Shown one piece after another: positions 7,347-13,729 of a DNA stretch of 23,218 bases. The translations under genes were made by a program, and so were the position numbers. The notes beneath the pieces are model-generated. The model was not told where the DNA came from, did no database searches, and saw nothing but the letters and a program-made list of their open reading frames with translations. Origin of the DNA: a virus. Every line of letters begins with the position of its first letter. The stretch's first letter is position 1. The stretch lies in the IMG/VR virus record IMGVR_UViG_3300025886_000170, positions 1 through 23,218 of that record; one strand, written 5' to 3'.

Positions 7347-7585
7347 AGGAACTTGATGGCCCGCGATTTTCCGGGCAACCTTTCTATCCAGCCCCGCTCC
7401 TCAAGGCATCCTATTGTTCTGGCAATCTGACCGGGGTGACGCATGACGGTTGCCTTCTCACCGGCCACATAGCCCGCACCCATTTCGCGCCAGGTCGGTG
7501 CAACGCCATGCACTTTGACGAACCGTTTTAGGAATTCATAAAACTCCCGCTGTTCAACGGTCAACGTCACTTTACCATCAGTCAT
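7343..7585 (-). CDS. LexA-type winged-helix DNA-binding protein without peptidase domain
   Basis: The protein has 80 residues. The pattern 'LTVEQREFYEFLKRFVKVHG' plus 'APTWREMG' plus 'IARTIGCLEERGWIERLPGK' plus 'SRAIKF' follows the N-terminal winged helix of LexA (TxRQxEVLxFI..., PPTxREI, LExKGxIxRxxGxxRAI). A LexA repressor is about 200 residues with a Ser/Lys self-cleavage domain; that domain is absent, so this is a stand-alone DNA binder. It is the last gene of the leftward recombination operon and overlaps the RecT-like gene by 8 bases. It could repress phage operons or bind host SOS boxes; neither can be told from sequence. Confidence 0.7.
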   Translation of the reverse strand: MTDGKVTLTVEQREFYEFLKRFVKVHGVAPTWREMGAGYVAGEKATVMRHPGQIARTIGCLEERGWIERLPGKSRAIKFL

Positions 7586-8501
7586 CAGCGGCCTCTTTTT
7601 CTTCAGCGCCTAGACCGGCATTGTATTGCAGTCTTTTGTCATGCAGTTCCTTTGCTAAGTCTTCATCAAGCAGAGCAAACGTGTCAGCATTGGCCTCTTC
7701 CAAAGCCTTCATCTTTGTGCGCCTCTCAGCTTCCGGCAGTGACCGTGCTCGGCGAACCTTCAACAGCAAATCATTGTACGCATCGGCAAAGTCCATTTGC
7801 ACAGAGAACGATTGCGTAGGCTTGCCGGGGATACGAAGGGCGAACCCCTCGACCGGCTCTGGTGGAGCTTGTGGAGCTTCCACAGCCTCTTGTGGCGGCT
7901 CAATTGCAGCCATTGCCCTCTCGGCTATGGTCGGCCCTGACGGCGCTGGTTGGGGCTGTACGGGCTTCATTGGCGAGGGCATGTCCTGCGCTTCCTCGAC
8001 ACTAATTAACCCCTTAATCACATCGGGGAAGCCGTCACGAATAGCAAGCGACCTGGCCCGCATCTGTAGCATCCGCTGAGGGTACTGCTTCCAAGGCCCC
8101 TGCTTGCCCCACAGCCCTGCCCGCTTGGCGTCATCGACCGAGAACTTGCGCTCAATCTCTTCGACCTCACCGGCATTGTGCGACCGGGTGATAAGGCAAA
8201 CGGCTGTCTCCCCGTCTAGGTATTCTTTCACGCCACGGCAGCGGTGGTCTGCCCTGACCATAGCCAGCAAGGCATCACCGTATATGCTAGGCTTGCCATT
8301 GATGACGGCAATGTTCTGCAAGGCTTGCATCGGTGCCAGACCTAACTCCATGCCCCATTGGACCGCAACCAACACATTCGCTGGCTTGCCTTGGTATTCG
8401 CGAGGCACCATGATTGATTTGCTTAGAACGTCAGAGAACTGCATGGCCTCGGACAAGGTGGTCGGCACCAGACTATTGCGGGTGGTAACTGCATTACTCA
8501 T
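7578..8501 (-). CDS. RecT-like single-strand annealing protein
   Basis: The protein has 307 residues. The start ATG at 8501 has AAAGGA 9 bases upstream. The block 'VAVQWGMELGLAPMQALQNI' followed by 'AVINGKPSIYGDALLAMVR' and later 'DDAKRAGLWGKQGPWKQYPQ' and 'RMLQMRARSLAIRDGFPD' matches phage RecT-family annealing proteins, which pair complementary single strands during recombination. Residues about 175-235 are a Pro/Glu/Ala-rich linker, followed by a charged helical tail. It overlaps the exonuclease gene by 8 bases, and an exonuclease plus annealase pair is the classical two-component phage recombination system. Confidence 0.78.
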   Translation of the reverse strand: MSNAVTTRNSLVPTTLSEAMQFSDVLSKSIMVPREYQGKPANVLVAVQWGMELGLAPMQALQNIAVINGKPSIYGDALLAMVRADHRCRGVKEYLDGETAVCLITRSHNAGEVEEIERKFSVDDAKRAGLWGKQGPWKQYPQRMLQMRARSLAIRDGFPDVIKGLISVEEAQDMPSPMKPVQPQPAPSGPTIAERAMAAIEPPQEAVEAPQAPPEPVEGFALRIPGKPTQSFSVQMDFADAYNDLLLKVRRARSLPEAERRTKMKALEEANADTFALLDEDLAKELHDKRLQYNAGLGAEEKEAADD

Positions 8502-9435
8502 TATTCAATTCCTTTACAGAAAATTTTAGGGTCTCGGTGACCTCATCGGTCTCAACCATTTTGCGTTTGGGCTTGCTGATATACTCCGAGTGAATGCGGT
8601 AGCCGTCAGCATCAACGTGTGTAATGTTCGACAGGTACATGACATCAACCAGCGCATTCTTGTACTCGTCGCGCTCTTTCTCCAACTCGCGCAGCTTGGC
8701 ACGGGCAAGGGTTACCTCGGCGTTAGCCTCAACATAGCCTTGGGCCGCACCTGAGATGTCGGCGTTGGTTTCCCAGCCATCAGGATAAGACACGGCAACA
8801 ACGTCAGCGTCAGGGTCAGGGTCCGGCGGGTAGTGACTGTCAGTATCAACCAAGTTCCAAAACTCATCGTATGCCTCAAGCATGATGCCAATGAGATTGG
8901 CCGACCGCTCAACCGGGTACAAATGCAAATTAAAGTTCTGGTCAAAACAGCCAATCATTCCCCATTGAATGTCGCTGCAATGCATTTGATGAAGCACTTG
9001 AAATATCCACTCAGGTTTTGGCTTGTCGTGATGGTATCGGTCGGTTTTAATCTCAACCACCCCGGTGCCGCTCATAACAATATCTTTGCCCTCTAGATTT
9101 TTCAGCGTCAGCGGGTCAGCTAGCTTTACAATTCGGTCAATAGAACTCGCCGCCCTAGCCTTCTGGTACGGCTCAGTTGGTTCCCACATTTGACACGGTT
9201 TGACGCACATTTCGTTAATCCAAAACTCAACCATGTTAGCCACCGCTGGCTCTAAGAAGATGCCGCGAATAAGTGCCCAACTTTTTAAGTCAGGCTCAAT
9301 AGTCTCGACCCCAGCCTTGGCCAGTTTGTGCTTTTCTAAAATGTCATGCCGGTTCTGGAATGCGGTCTTGCCTAGAACAATTGCCCCTGCCTCAGAGCTA
9401 CCAATCTCATATCCTGTACGTGTTAGCTTTGGCAT
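8494..9435 (-). CDS. YqaJ-like / lambda-exonuclease-family recombination nuclease
   Basis: The protein has 313 residues from ATG 9435. That start is preferred over the ATG at 9465 because it forms an ATGA overlap with the upstream gene and has a G-rich site before it. YqaJ landmarks occur in order: 'IGSSEAGAIVLGKTAF' near the N-terminus, 'RGIFLEPAV', 'ASSIDRIV' (metal-binding Asp), 'GVVEIKT' (Glu-x-Lys) and 'WIFQVLHQMHCSDIQWGMIG' (Gln helix). These make the PD-(D/E)XK active site of 5'-3' double-strand exonucleases that feed an annealing protein. The following gene encodes that partner. The C-terminal third is charged and helical, perhaps mediating partner contact. Confidence 0.8.
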   Translation of the reverse strand: MPKLTRTGYEIGSSEAGAIVLGKTAFQNRHDILEKHKLAKAGVETIEPDLKSWALIRGIFLEPAVANMVEFWINEMCVKPCQMWEPTEPYQKARAASSIDRIVKLADPLTLKNLEGKDIVMSGTGVVEIKTDRYHHDKPKPEWIFQVLHQMHCSDIQWGMIGCFDQNFNLHLYPVERSANLIGIMLEAYDEFWNLVDTDSHYPPDPDPDADVVAVSYPDGWETNADISGAAQGYVEANAEVTLARAKLRELEKERDEYKNALVDVMYLSNITHVDADGYRIHSEYISKPKRKMVETDEVTETLKFSVKELNNE

Positions 9436-9680
9436 CAGAACGGCCCCCCATTCGCGGCGGTGCATACGTCAGACAGCGCACAGCCAATCCAAGACGAGGC
9501 CATCAGGCACACGCAGAAGAGCGTGAAGCTGACGCCGTCTAATATCAGGGATAAGTTGGAACTTGCTCGACTAACCTCTTGGCCCTGCACGACAGGGTCA
9601 GTTGGAACTTTTACTGATAACTCATTGTTATCGTTGGGGTAAGGCAGTCTCGTACGGGCTGCCACATTACAATCACTCAT
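9435..9680 (-). CDS. Small protein with one hydrophobic segment, upstream of exonuclease
   Basis: The protein has 81 residues. Start ATG 9680 has AAAGGA about 8 bases upstream on the coding strand, and the stop overlaps the exonuclease start by ATGA, which supports a real gene. The N-terminal half is polar; residues about 43-69 (LSLILDGVSFTLFCVCLMASSW plus IGCAL) are hydrophobic with several Cys. No family is recognised. Two copies of the 11-bp repeat described separately lie inside this gene and are read in different frames, so part of the sequence may be constrained by DNA function and not by protein. Confidence 0.5.
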   Translation of the reverse strand: MSDCNVAARTRLPYPNDNNELSVKVPTDPVVQGQEVSRASSNLSLILDGVSFTLFCVCLMASSWIGCALSDVCTAANGGPF

Positions 9681-9759
9681 TATATAGTCCTTTGTTATTG
9701 TGTAGTTTTTTGTCGCAACGTGCGATTAGTTGGAACTTTTTTAATTAGAGTTGGAACTT
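9554..9759. other. Candidate attP region: four direct 11-bp repeats
   Basis: AGTTGGAACTT occurs at 9554-9564, 9600-9610, 9728-9738 and 9749-9759, all in the same orientation. The last copy is part of the 15-bp palindrome GTTGGAACTTCCAAC (9750-9764). Pairs are 46 and 21 bases apart and flank a 117-bp interval that holds the inverted repeats GATAAC-5-GTTATC (9616-9632) and GGCAG-11-CTGCC (9643-9663). Two copies lie in the small gene, one is non-coding and one overlaps the integrase stop. Paired arm sites flanking a core next to the integrase gene is the layout of tyrosine-integrase attP sites. The core itself is not identified. Confidence 0.5.
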
Positions 9760-10829
9760 CCAACCCCTGTCTGCTCACTATTTGATACGGATAACGCCCT
9801 CCTTTTGTCAAACATTTTAATATAGCGACTCGCCTCAACAAGGGTCGAGTGACCCAACCAGGACATAATGGCTGTGGCTGACCCGTTGTTGGCAGCAATC
9901 TCCATGTCCCTGCTTTTTCTCAGGCCATGCGCTGTCTTGCCTTCAACACCCGCCGCCGATGCCTGTCGGCTGAACCAGCTTGATGCGCCTTTGACTGCCC
10001 TTGTCCTTGGTATGAGGTGGCTGTACTTAATGCCGCCGGTGACAATGTAGGTCATGTGCTTGTCAGGCTGTGCCTCAATCGCTTTGTGCAATAGGTCTAG
10101 GTCGCGCTTAAACGATTGTGCAAAGTGCGGCAATTCACGGTCAAACGGTATCTCAACTAACGTGCCTGTCTTCGACCGCCGGTATGACAGCCAGCCACCG
10201 GGGCGTATGCTGCCTGGCCCAAGTCGGACAGCGTCAACCATGCTTGCGCCGGTCCAGTACAGCAACTCAAAGGCCATTCTAGGGTGTGTGTTCAGCGCGT
10301 GATGATTGCGGAACATCTCAATGTCATCGTGTGTCCACGGTATATGCCCGTCACTCTTTTCAACAGGCGCACGAACCATGTCCTTTGACGGGTCCACTTT
10401 CAGCGCATCGATGTGCATGAGATATTTGCAGAACCCGCGCCACATTTTAAGCTGCGTGTGTTGTGCGTGGCCGTGATAGTTCTTGAGGTCAGCGCGGATA
10501 ACATCCGGCGTTAATGCTCTTTCACTGCCAGCGGTCTCCCTGATTCGTTCTAGGGCACGGCGGCGTACACCTTGAGTAAGCGGTGCCATAGTGGTGAAGT
10601 GCGAACTGGCAATATACTTGGACACGGCACTGGCCAAACTGCCCTTGATGATTGGCCGCACTGGCTCGACACCCGCTAGGTCAGTGTATGCTTTGAGGAA
10701 CTGTACGCTGCCCATTGGCGCGTCAGGCATCGGTGTTCCCTTCTGCCCTTTTGGCCGGTAATACCAGCGCGGGTTGCCTGACTTATATTCGCCGGAGCGG
10801 TTCAGATGTTTAAGTCGTATTCCCCGCAT
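9741..10829 (-). CDS. int: Tyrosine recombinase (phage integrase), first catalytic Arg replaced by Ser
   Basis: The protein has 362 residues. The N-terminal about 60 residues are an arm-binding-like segment, then a core-binding SAM-like region (about 63-150), then the catalytic domain. Catalytic positions seen are Lys220 (YRRSKTG), His301 and Arg304 (HGLRK), His327 (WLGHST) and nucleophile Tyr336 (ASRYIKM). At the motif normally reading TGxR, this protein reads TGASMVD, so Ser196 stands where the first active-site Arg is expected; one base change (AGC to AGA/AGG) would restore Arg. Family members integrate and excise phage DNA at att sites. The excisionase-like gene overlaps the start by 28 bases, and candidate arm repeats lie at the 3' end. 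The family call is firm; activity is open. Confidence 0.85.
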   Translation of the reverse strand: MRGIRLKHLNRSGEYKSGNPRWYYRPKGQKGTPMPDAPMGSVQFLKAYTDLAGVEPVRPIIKGSLASAVSKYIASSHFTTMAPLTQGVRRRALERIRETAGSERALTPDVIRADLKNYHGHAQHTQLKMWRGFCKYLMHIDALKVDPSKDMVRAPVEKSDGHIPWTHDDIEMFRNHHALNTHPRMAFELLYWTGASMVDAVRLGPGSIRPGGWLSYRRSKTGTLVEIPFDRELPHFAQSFKRDLDLLHKAIEAQPDKHMTYIVTGGIKYSHLIPRTRAVKGASSWFSRQASAAGVEGKTAHGLRKSRDMEIAANNGSATAIMSWLGHSTLVEASRYIKMFDKRRALSVSNSEQTGVGSSNSN

Positions 10830-11041
10830 GAGACAGTACCCCGCTGGTCCTGTTCCAGTTCGAGTAGGGCATACTCAAGTTCTGAGCGTAGCCATATCTT
10901 AACGCCCGCCGCGATGCGTGGCGAAGGCATGAGGCCGTCGATTACTAGCTTGTCAAAGTGGGCGGCAGAAATGCCAACGTGGGTTGCGGCTTGCGCTCTT
11001 CGCATACCCTCTGGAATTATAAATTGATTATCTAAAGGCAT
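10802..11041 (-). CDS. Excisionase / AlpA-like DNA-binding protein
   Basis: The start is placed at 11041 because AAAGGAG lies 10 bases upstream; the longer frame to 11185 adds a stretch without family character. The protein has 79 residues. 'MRRAQAATHVGISAAHFDKL' followed by 'VIDGLMPSPRIAAGVKIWLR' is the helix-turn-helix plus wing pattern of MerR-like excisionase proteins that commonly sit directly before integrases in alphaproteobacterial phages. Such proteins bend att DNA to favour excision and may act as repressors. The overlap with the integrase gene implies joint expression. Confidence 0.7.
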   Translation of the reverse strand: MPLDNQFIIPEGMRRAQAATHVGISAAHFDKLVIDGLMPSPRIAAGVKIWLRSELEYALLELEQDQRGTVSCGEYDLNI

Positions 11042-11228
11042 TGTGTATTTGCTCCTTTGCTCTCGGCGGTGATACTGACCTAATTGCATTCCCATTCTGT
11101 GTACGCCGTACTTCGCTTGGCGTTTTGTGCATTGCTTGTTGAATTGTTGGCATGACAATGTTGGCAGTTGTCCAACTAGGCACAACTAAATTCCAAACCA
11201 ACCCCGTTCTATTTTGCTGCCGTCTCAT
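11028..11228 (-). CDS. Possible 66-residue leader protein upstream of excisionase
   Basis: ATG at 11228 is preceded by TAGGAGGAAAGTACAC, one of the strongest ribosome sites in the window, with about 7 bases spacing. The frame runs 66 residues and stops 13 bases inside the excisionase gene, a usual overlap for coupled genes. The protein (MRRQQNRTGLVWNLVVPSW...) has no recognisable domain, and its composition is unremarkable. Either this is a real small gene, or the ribosome site marks a short translated leader that controls the excisionase and integrase. The alternative frame starting at 11185 lacks such a site. Confidence 0.4.
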   Translation of the reverse strand: MRRQQNRTGLVWNLVVPSWTTANIVMPTIQQAMHKTPSEVRRTQNGNAIRSVSPPRAKEQIHNAFR

Positions 11229-11338
11229 GTGTACTTTCCTCCTAAGCCCAACCCAACTGTCGTTAGGGTTCTCCGATTAATTTCAGTTTGATATGTGATA
11301 AAGTGTACACAAAATTATCTTTCTTAATTAGTCAAGAA
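11229..11338. promoter_or_regulatory. Intergenic region upstream of the excisionase/integrase operon
   Basis: This AT-rich gap of 110 bases separates the serine recombinase end from the leftward leader/excisionase operon. On the minus strand it holds TTGACT (11331-11336) and the 8-bp palindrome GTGTACAC (11303-11310), but no convincing -10 box at the right distance. It is the likely place for an integrase promoter and operator; no precise site is claimed. Confidence 0.35.
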
Positions 11339-12133
11339 TTACTTATTGGAACTTATGACCCCAGCTTTGATAAGGCGTTTGACATAGTTGCGGGTTGAGG
11401 ATGGGTGCCATTTGAAGTCCTCTAACAAGTCAGGGTCAGCCGCTTTACGTGGCGTCAAGATACCAATTTTGTTAAGTTCACTGGCCATTTCGCGGTACGA
11501 CATGTCTTGCTTTACGAATGCTTTAAACAGGTTCTCTAACTGCGTGGCATACACCAGCGCCTTGCGAGCATTTGCGGCATTACCAGCCAGCGATGCCTCT
11601 GTTGTATTGCTTGAGCCTAGCTTATTTATTGTGCGTCCGCTCTTAGTAACATAGCTGCCCTTCTCGGCAATCTCGGCTTGGATGCGGTCCAACGACATCT
11701 TGGTACGTGCTTTAATTTCAGTACGTTCCATGTCAGCAACAGCGGCCAACAAGCCGACCGTCTTATGGTCTAAAAGAGGATTATCAACAGCCACAAATTT
11801 TACTTTGCCAGTTGCTACTTGCTTGTCTAGAAAGCGTAGCCCTTCCCAAGTTGTGCGCGACAAGCGGCTGACAGAGTACACCACCATAGTCGCGCCAGAC
11901 TTGCGCGCATAGTTAATGCAGTTCTGCAAGCCTTTACGCATATCCCAAGGCGTACCGGCACTGCATTCATCTTCAAACCATTCTACAGTGTAGTCACCGC
12001 CATTGAGGTAAGCCTTGATTGCGGCCCGCTGGTTCTCGTTGTCCTGTACCTTAGTAGACACACGCACATAGGCCGCGAACTTGCCAGTGTGCATGGCACC
12101 GTGGTCAGGTCTGGTTTGGATAAGGCCGGTCAT
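11339..12133 (-). CDS. Serine recombinase (resolvase/invertase family)
   Basis: The protein has 264 residues. The N-terminal catalytic domain shows AAYVRVSTKVQDNENQR (nucleophile Ser26, Arg24), 'DMRKGLQNCINYARKSGATM', 'VYSVSRLSRTTWEGL' and the E-helix 'LLAAVADMERTEIKARTKMS'. The DRLSR motif reads SRLSR, so the usual Asp is Ser. The C-terminal part 'YREMASELNKIGILTPR' plus 'WHPSSTRNYVKRLIKAG' resembles the short recombinase DNA-binding domain. The length lies between small resolvases (about 190) and large phage serine integrases (about 450 or more). Start ATG 12133 overlaps the upstream stop (ATGA). It could invert or resolve DNA or serve as a second integration enzyme; no obvious inverted repeats flank the tail-fibre genes. 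Confidence 0.85.
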   Translation of the reverse strand: MTGLIQTRPDHGAMHTGKFAAYVRVSTKVQDNENQRAAIKAYLNGGDYTVEWFEDECSAGTPWDMRKGLQNCINYARKSGATMVVYSVSRLSRTTWEGLRFLDKQVATGKVKFVAVDNPLLDHKTVGLLAAVADMERTEIKARTKMSLDRIQAEIAEKGSYVTKSGRTINKLGSSNTTEASLAGNAANARKALVYATQLENLFKAFVKQDMSYREMASELNKIGILTPRKAADPDLLEDFKWHPSSTRNYVKRLIKAGVISSNK

Positions 12134-12390
12134 TGCGTAACTTTATCATTGATTAACGCTTTGCCTTTGTCGGTGACATATGCGTAGCCGTCAGCCTCGT
12201 GTATGCCGCGAGAGATTAAACCCGCATCAATAAGTTTTTCCATTTTGGTACAATATGTGCTGTAGCTTTTGGAGAAGTTGACCAAAGAGCGACCCAATGT
12301 GTTAACGTGGATTGGTTTCTTGACGCCGTGTTCTGCTTCTGATGCAACGGCACCCTCTAAAATTTCACGCTGTATTTTTGTAAGTTTCAT
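12130..12390 (-). CDS. Winged-helix regulator-like protein, divergent switch gene
   Basis: The start at 12390 is chosen for the GGGAGAG ribosome site a few bases upstream; a longer frame to 12417 adds nine residues without support. The protein has 86 residues: MKLTKIQREILEGAVASEAE, a middle helix region 'VNTLGRSLVNFSKSYSTYCT' and 'KMEKLIDAGLISRGIHEADG' plus 'YAYVTDKGKALIND'. This is a typical small winged-helix (MarR/PadR-like) layout with an 'LxxAGLI...YxxTxKG' wing. It is the first gene of the leftward block and is co-translated with the serine recombinase. Position beside a divergent ribbon-helix-helix gene suggests a lysis-lysogeny regulator. Confidence 0.6.
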   Translation of the reverse strand: MKLTKIQREILEGAVASEAEHGVKKPIHVNTLGRSLVNFSKSYSTYCTKMEKLIDAGLISRGIHEADGYAYVTDKGKALINDKVTQ

Positions 12391-12504
12391 CTGTCTCTCC
12401 CAAATTAAATTGAGCACTCACGTTTTGCTCACCTTTACAACTCATATAGCAACCTGATAGCTATTGTACAAGTATTAAATGGTACAAATGTTGAGGACAC
12501 AGAA
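12391..12504. promoter_or_regulatory. Divergent control region (candidate lysis-lysogeny switch)
   Basis: This 114-bp, AT-rich gap is the only divergent gene junction in the window. It contains the inverted repeat ATAGC-9-GCTAT (12446-12464), the palindrome TTGTACAA (12464-12471) and a second TACAAAT at 12483-12489. A TACAAT -10-like element is readable on the minus strand at about 12463-12468, without a good -35. The repeats are plausible operators for the flanking winged-helix and ribbon-helix-helix proteins. Confidence 0.45.
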
Positions 12505-12699
12505 ATGAGCGATAAAGCAGTCATACATTTAAGGGTCAGCAAGGAACTCCGCGACGAGTTAGAGATGACCGCCACCCTGCAGCGCCGGTCAATGACCTTT
12601 GTGGCAAACGACCTGTTACGGGCTGGCCTAGACCGGCTAAACAAGGACGTGGACGCCGACATGCTGAACCTGGTCAAGATGGCCCGCAACATTGCGTAG
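12505..12699 (+). CDS. Ribbon-helix-helix (Arc/CopG-type) repressor-like protein
   Basis: The protein has 64 residues, and ATG 12505 has GAGGA 8 bases upstream. The sequence 'KAVIHLRVSKELRDELEMTA' is the beta-strand plus first helix of the ribbon-helix-helix fold, and 'QRRSMTFVANDLLRAGLDRL' is the second helix. Such dimers bind short operators through the strand and often autorepress. It is the first gene of the rightward early operon, divergent from the winged-helix gene, in the place where temperate phages carry a Cro/Arc/Mnt-type regulator. Confidence 0.72.
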   Translation: MSDKAVIHLRVSKELRDELEMTATLQRRSMTFVANDLLRAGLDRLNKDVDADMLNLVKMARNIA

Positions 12700-13075
12700 T
12701 AAGTTTGGCAATAAGAAAGTCGAGTTCGGCGGCTACAAGTTCGACAGCCTTGCTGAAGCTAAACACTATTGGTGGACGCTGAAGCCACGCCTTGATGCTG
12801 GTGAAATCACGCACTTAGAGATGCAAACATCCTTCCAGATTGAAATCAAGGGCAAGAAGATATGCAAATACAAAGCCGATTTTCAGTATTTCGATTGCAA
12901 AGTAATTGGCCCAGACGGTCAACACGGTGCGCTGGTGGTCGAGGATGTAAAGGGCATGAGAACAGCAATTTACAGGCTCAAGAAGAAGCTGGTCGAGGCA
13001 CAGTTCACCGGCACCAAAATCATAGAGGTGCCCGCAAGCAAGTACCGCTCAGTCAAGTTCGCACTGCCTGAGTAA
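12692..13075 (+). CDS. DUF1064-type PD-(D/E)XK nuclease-like protein
   Basis: The protein has 127 residues from TTG 12692, overlapping the upstream stop by 8 bases. 'MRSKFGNKKVEFGGYKFDSL' plus 'AEAKHYWWTLKPRLDAGEIT' plus 'QTSFQIEI' and later 'KADFQYFD' and 'LVVEDVKG' match the phage DUF1064 family. Residues Glu22, Asp63, Glu84 and Lys87 fall in the order of a PD-(D/E)XK metal site. Family members are thought to be endonucleases of phage DNA processing, though few have been tested. No ATG start is available without losing the conserved N-terminus. Confidence 0.75.
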   Translation: MRSKFGNKKVEFGGYKFDSLAEAKHYWWTLKPRLDAGEITHLEMQTSFQIEIKGKKICKYKADFQYFDCKVIGPDGQHGALVVEDVKGMRTAIYRLKKKLVEAQFTGTKIIEVPASKYRSVKFALPE

Positions 13076-13076
13076 T

Positions 13077-13727
13077 ATGGAGTATTGGGCCGAGATGACA
13101 GCGAGACATAGGCGTGAGCGTCTAGAACTCGTTCAATCACTGGCCCCCTCATACTGCATCAAAGACGCCGCCGAAATACTAAACATGCCAACGCGCAACC
13201 TACGAAGATACGCGCACTATTACGACATAGAGTTTCAATACACTAGAAACCACAAGCGCGATGTGGTCGTTAGCAATATGAAAGATATAAACATGACCTT
13301 GAACCCACATGCAGGAGCGCCAAGACCGGGCGAGAACGAAGCAGAGTTTGGCCTGAGAATGCTGGAACATGAACGCCGTGACGCCAAGACAACAACGCCA
13401 CGCGGCACATTGTACCCCGACCGCCAGACCAAGCGCATCACCTTGCGTGAACCCCTGCCCTGCGATGCCCGCACTTACCTCAAAAAACTAAGCGCCCAGC
13501 AAAAAGAAATCATCAGCTTCCTGACCACCAAAGGACCGGCAACAGTCACAGCCGTAAGCCAGGGCACCGGCATGAACGCTAACTCAGTAGCCGCCAACAT
13601 GTCAGCCCTCGCCAACGTCAACCTAATCGTAAAGCTCCACACCATCCGCAAGAACGGTAAGAACGTGGCCGCTGGGCGCCGGGACTGTTGGGTGTACGGC
13701 GCAGTATCAGCGCAAAAAGAGGGCTAG
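13077..13727 (+). CDS. Putative regulator with N- and C-terminal helix-turn-helix domains
   Basis: The protein has 216 residues from ATG 13077, one base after the upstream stop. Residues about 20-52 (APSYCIKDAAEILNMPTRNL plus RRYAHYYDIEF) look like a helix-turn-helix of the kind that selects operators through 'AAEILNMPTRNLRR'. The middle 60-130 is polar and probably disordered. Residues about 137-210 (LSAQQKEIISFLTTKGPATV, then GMNANSVAANMSALANVNLI) form a MarR/IclR-like winged helix with a basic end. Two DNA-binding ends suggest a DNA-bridging transcription or replication factor. No named family is recognised. Confidence 0.6.
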   Translation: MEYWAEMTARHRRERLELVQSLAPSYCIKDAAEILNMPTRNLRRYAHYYDIEFQYTRNHKRDVVVSNMKDINMTLNPHAGAPRPGENEAEFGLRMLEHERRDAKTTTPRGTLYPDRQTKRITLREPLPCDARTYLKKLSAQQKEIISFLTTKGPATVTAVSQGTGMNANSVAANMSALANVNLIVKLHTIRKNGKNVAAGRRDCWVYGAVSAQKEG

Positions 13728-13729
13728 TC

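Noticed and set aside
11303-11310. GTGTACAC palindrome as a phage-wide operator
   Set aside because: The same 8-mer also occurs inside coding sequence (about 2015 and 19837) without regular placement; too short to claim.
12130-12699. Toxin-antitoxin pair made of the winged-helix and ribbon-helix-helix genes
   Set aside because: The genes are divergent, not in one operon, and neither product resembles a toxin; a regulatory switch is more likely.
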